Of a stretch of DNA of 64,000 nt, positions 60,908-64,000 are shown one piece after another (the first letter of the stretch is position 1; every line of letters starts with the position of its first letter). This stretch comes from Leucobacter weissii. Its GTDB lineage: Bacteria > Actinomycetota > Actinomycetes > Actinomycetales > Microbacteriaceae. The translations under genes were made by a program, and so were the position numbers. Where the stretch lies: assembly GCF_017565745.1 (NCBI RefSeq), contig NZ_JAGDYM010000001.1:1-64000 (forward strand), in the 5' to 3' direction. A model generated the notes under the pieces. That model was not told the DNA's origin. It worked only from the letters and a program-made list of their open reading frames with translations, and searched no databases.

Positions 60908-62563
60908 TCAGGCGAGACGCTCGGCGCCGTGCGCGAGTCCGCCGTCGACGAGGGTCGCGAGCACCTCGATGTCCGAGATCCGCGACGCGTCGACCGCGAG
61001 CGGGTCGTCGCCGAGCACCACCAGGTCCGCCAGCCGGCCCGGCGCGATGGAACCGCGGCTCTCCGCCTGCCCGGTCGCGCGGGCGGAACCGAGCGTGTAG
61101 GCCTCGAGCGCCTGGGCGGCGGTGATCCGCTCGTCGGCGCCGATCACGTTGCCGGCCGACGAGCGCCGCTCGACGAAGGCCTGGATGCCGGCGAGGACGT
61201 TGCCGTCGGCGACCGGCCGGTCGGAGGAGCCGGGCAGGGTCACGCCGTGCTCGAGGAACGACCGAGCCCGGTAGAGCTGGGACTCCCGGTGCGGGCCGAT
61301 GCGCTCCATCATCGCGTCGCCGAACTCGTGGAGGAAGAAGGGCTGCGGTGTGACGGCGATCCCGAGCCTCGCGAGGGCGGGCAGCTGATCCGGGCGCACG
61401 ATCCCGGCGTGCTCGATGCGGTTCGGGACGGGGCGGGCGCCCCAGCGGCGCTGCGCCTCCTCGATGATCGCGATCGCCTGGTCCACCGCGTGGTCGCCGA
61501 TCGCGTGGATGGCCAATGACCACCCGGCCGCGTAGGCGCGCAGCGCGCGGTCGCGCAGGCTGTCCGGCGACTCCTGCAGATAGCCGTGGTTGCCGGGGCA
61601 TCCGACGTAGTCCTCGGTGACCGACGCGGTCGAGCCCAGCAGGGATCCGTCGCTGAAGATCTTCACGGGTCCGAGACGCAGCCAGTCGTCGCCGAGACCC
61701 GTGTGGATGCCGCCGTCGAGCGTCAGCACCTCGGCATCGCCCCGATGCCCCGGCAGCGGATGCAGCGCGTCGATGATGAACATCGGCTGCATGCGGGTGC
61801 GCAGCAGGCCGCGCTCGCGCGCGGCCTGGTAGGCGCGGAACTCCCGCGGGGAGTAGCCGATCCAGCCCCCGCCGATCCCGGCGTCCGTGACGCTGGTGAT
61901 GCCTTCGGCGAGGTAGTGCTCCGTCGCGAGGTCGAGGGCGCGCACCAGCGTCTCCTCGGGATAGGGCAGGGTGAGCCGCTGCACGAGCGCCATCGCGTTC
62001 TCCTCGAGCAGCCCCGTCGGGCGGCCGTCCGCGTCGCGCTCCACCACGCCGCCCTCGATGTGCGCGTCGAGGTCGGACTGCTCGGCGATCAGCCCGAGCG
62101 CGACGCCGTTCACGAAGGCCGCGTGGCCCGAGTTGTGCTTGAGCCAGACGGGCCGGCCGCCGGCGGCCCGGTCGAGCCGATCGCGATCGGGGGAGCGGTC
62201 GCCGAGCCGGATCTGGCTGAATCCGGTCGCGATGACCCACTCCCCGGGCGGGGTCGCGGCCGCGCGCTCCGCGATGAGCGCGTACAACTCGTCGAGACCG
62301 GTCGCGGGCTCCAGATCGAGTTCGAGCTTGGTCAGCCCGAACCACACGCTGTGCGCGTGCACGTCGTTGAAGCCCGGGGCGACCGTCGCGCCCTGCAGGT
62401 CGATGACGCGGGCGCCGGCGGTCGGCACGGCGTCGTCGCCGACCGCCGCGATGCGGCCGCCGGAGATGCGCAGGGAGCCGGCGGACGGACGTCGCGGGTC
62501 CTGGGTGTGGATCCTCGCATTCCGCAGGACCAGATCCCCGGTCCCATCCGCACCCGTGCTCAT
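60908..62563 (-). CDS. YtcJ-like metal-dependent amidohydrolase
   Basis: 551 residues. Landmarks are VIDLQGATVAPGFNDVHAHS (metal HxH), KHNSGHAAF, a ThrAsp/GlyGly segment SVTDAGIGGGW, HAIGDHAVDQAI and the C-terminal TLPGSSDRPVADGNVLAGIQAFV. These mark the YtcJ/exoenzyme-regulatory amidohydrolase group with largely unknown physiological substrates. GAGGAG lies 5 nt before ATG 62563. It is divergent from the PucR-like regulator, which likely controls it. Confidence 0.9.
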   Translation of the reverse strand: MSTGADGTGDLVLRNARIHTQDPRRPSAGSLRISGGRIAAVGDDAVPTAGARVIDLQGATVAPGFNDVHAHSVWFGLTKLELDLEPATGLDELYALIAERAAATPPGEWVIATGFSQIRLGDRSPDRDRLDRAAGGRPVWLKHNSGHAAFVNGVALGLIAEQSDLDAHIEGGVVERDADGRPTGLLEENAMALVQRLTLPYPEETLVRALDLATEHYLAEGITSVTDAGIGGGWIGYSPREFRAYQAARERGLLRTRMQPMFIIDALHPLPGHRGDAEVLTLDGGIHTGLGDDWLRLGPVKIFSDGSLLGSTASVTEDYVGCPGNHGYLQESPDSLRDRALRAYAAGWSLAIHAIGDHAVDQAIAIIEEAQRRWGARPVPNRIEHAGIVRPDQLPALARLGIAVTPQPFFLHEFGDAMMERIGPHRESQLYRARSFLEHGVTLPGSSDRPVADGNVLAGIQAFVERRSSAGNVIGADERITAAQALEAYTLGSARATGQAESRGSIAPGRLADLVVLGDDPLAVDASRISDIEVLATLVDGGLAHGAERLA

Positions 62564-62699
62564 CACGACTCCTCATTGCTCGTCAGACGCGCGTCGCGCG
62601 GAGAGCGCCGGGAGGGGCGCTCCTCATCTCCATGGTGGCCGGGGGCGGGTCGGCCGGGTCTGGGCATTCGTCCCGAGTCCGACGGGTACGCTTGTGCGT

Positions 62700-63884
62700 A
62701 TGCACTCCGCCTCGGATCCGGCCGTCGAGCCCGACGCGCCGATCACCTGGGACTGGATCCTCGGTCAGCTCACCCAGGAGCTCGACGACGTCGTCGCCGA
62801 GTTCCTGCGGGAGTTCCGCGCCACGGAGCCCTACCCCTCGGATCAGGTCGCGCAGCAGGACATCGTCGACACCGCCCGGCAGACCTTCGAGCTGCTGATC
62901 CGGCGGCTCAGAGGGGAGTCGGATCCGCCCGGCGCAGCGGGTCTCATCGAGCGCCTGGCGGCGCGGCGGGCGCAGCAGGGAGTGCCGCTCGCGACGTTTC
63001 TCCGCGCGGTGCGCATCGACTTCCGTGTCATCTGGGTCCACGTGCAGCGGATCGCGGGCGAACAGGGCAGCGCCGTGCTCGCCCGCAACGTCGTGCACCT
63101 GCTCGACACCGTCGAGGACTACGTCGACGCGCTTCGGGAGGCCTATCGCGCCGAGGAGGCGCGGCTCGACCGGACCCTCGCGGCGCAGCGGCACCGCACC
63201 ATCCTGCGCCTGTTCAGCGGCGAGCCGCTGACCGGCGGGGAGACCGAGCTGCTCGCCGGCCGGCTGCGGATGCGGGCGGATGCGCGCTACGAGGTCATCG
63301 CGGTGACGGGCGAGGCCATCCACGCGATGATCGCGCGCTACGGGAAGGACCCGCTGGTCGGCTCGTTCGAGAGCGTGAGCGCGATCGTGCTCTTCCGGGA
63401 GCAGACGGCGCCCGAGCGGTGGCGGCGCGAGGTCTCCTCCGCCGGGGCGTACGTCGGCGACGTCGACGGGCTCGCGGCCGTGCCCCGGGCCGCCGAGGTC
63501 GCGCTGCAGATCGCCCGGCACGCCCCTGCGGGCGAGCCCGTGCTCGCGACCGAGGACGAGGTGTGGGCGACGGTGGCGCTCCAGCACCTGCGGGAGGTGT
63601 TCCCGCGCCACGCGCGCGAGGTGCCGAGGTCGCTGGCGGCCCTGCCCGCCCACGAGCGGGCGAGGCTGATCCAGGCCGTGCGCACGTATCTGCGGACGGG
63701 CTCGATCAAGGCGACCGCCGAGCGGCTCTTCTGCCATCGCAACACCGTCATCAACCGGTTGCGGGCCTTCGCGGACGCCACCGGGTACGATCCCACGGTC
63801 CCGCTCGAAGCCGCCTGGATAGTCGTCGCATTGGCCCCCGAACCGGGGACGCCGAACGAAAATATGCAAACGCACAACCCTTGA
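62700..63884 (+). CDS. PucR/CdaR-like transcriptional regulator
   Basis: 394 residues. The C-terminal helix-turn-helix (VRTYLRTGSIKATAERLFCHRNTVINRLRAF; core CHRNTVINRL) is the PucR type, preceded by a GGDEF-like middle domain (about 180-290) and an all-helical N-terminal sensory part. ATG 62700 is positioned 7 nt after TACGCT (62687-62692), a leaderless start. It is divergent from the amidohydrolase gene with a 136-bp shared control region. These regulators often control purine, amino-acid or amide catabolism. Confidence 0.88.
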   Translation: MHSASDPAVEPDAPITWDWILGQLTQELDDVVAEFLREFRATEPYPSDQVAQQDIVDTARQTFELLIRRLRGESDPPGAAGLIERLAARRAQQGVPLATFLRAVRIDFRVIWVHVQRIAGEQGSAVLARNVVHLLDTVEDYVDALREAYRAEEARLDRTLAAQRHRTILRLFSGEPLTGGETELLAGRLRMRADARYEVIAVTGEAIHAMIARYGKDPLVGSFESVSAIVLFREQTAPERWRREVSSAGAYVGDVDGLAAVPRAAEVALQIARHAPAGEPVLATEDEVWATVALQHLREVFPRHAREVPRSLAALPAHERARLIQAVRTYLRTGSIKATAERLFCHRNTVINRLRAFADATGYDPTVPLEAAWIVVALAPEPGTPNENMQTHNP

Positions 63885-64000
63885 AAGGGAACCGGGTGCC
63901 ATCGCCCCGGCTCCCGCGGGCGCGATCCGCTTAGCGTGGAGGCAACCGGCAGCGAGGCCTGCGCCCTCGTGACCCGGATCCAGTCAATCCACTCAGAAAG
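63885..64000 (+). other. Probable promoter and leader of a gene beyond the right edge
   Basis: A -10-like TAGCGT (63932-63937) and a final ACTCAGAAAG, which could begin a ribosome-binding site, suggest the 5' region of the next gene. No coding sequence is supported inside the window. Confidence 0.35.

Overview
The window is about 70% G+C, densely packed and free of rRNA, tRNA, phage and CRISPR signals. The gene set points to an actinobacterium, most likely Microbacteriaceae (Leucobacter-like; inference): class Ib nrdHIEF, an FMN-riboswitch rib operon, a rhomboid-like/MprF protein, a CBU_0592-type membrane protein and many leaderless starts (a TANNNT -10 box 6-8 nt before ATG/GTG).

1-15 kb is an uptake and hydrolysis locus. 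An ABC exporter and a LacI regulator precede a complete oligopeptide-type ABC importer. The importer is translationally coupled to a P1-family N-terminal-nucleophile hydrolase that closely resembles the nylon-oligomer hydrolase NylC, followed by a PaiB-like protein and a C45-type amidohydrolase. Next come a class III aminotransferase-fold enzyme, an APH-type kinase and a GntR/FCD regulator, arranged around two matching operators. I read this as a kinase plus phospho-lyase cassette.

15-24.5 kb is a catabolic module lying between ribH and ribBA. It holds an OpuC/ProU-type importer, a Zn alcohol dehydrogenase, a homologue of formaldehyde-activating enzyme (Fae), an SSADH-like aldehyde dehydrogenase, an IclR regulator and a convergent LysR regulator. 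24.5-28 kb is ribBA-ribE-ribD on the minus strand behind an FMN riboswitch; ribH lies about 9 kb away, as if the module had split the operon.

28-44 kb is mostly chromosomal housekeeping: a DUF1345 protein, an MprF-like protein, trpS, xth, glpK, an MFS exporter, an ABC exporter, an aminotransferase, rlmH and a large LuxR regulator. The most unusual structure is here. glpK and the aminotransferase each carry a duplicated start region. In both, a leaderless promoter drives a short ORF that begins like the host protein, continues through a palindrome-bearing insert and ends in an ATGA overlap with the start of the intact gene. The two inserts (offsets 179 and 113 bp) share a related palindromic core.

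44-64 kb holds three large secreted proteins (a glycine-rich Ig-repeat protein, a GH78-type rhamnosidase and a cationic protein of unknown function), nrdHIEF with NrdR-like boxes and a REP-like palindrome between nrdE and nrdF, a divergent MerR/quinone oxidoreductase pair with textbook 19-bp-spacer promoters, an M20 peptidase, a YtcJ-type amidohydrolase and a PucR-like regulator. All identifications are from reading the sequence and from memory of protein families; no database search was run.
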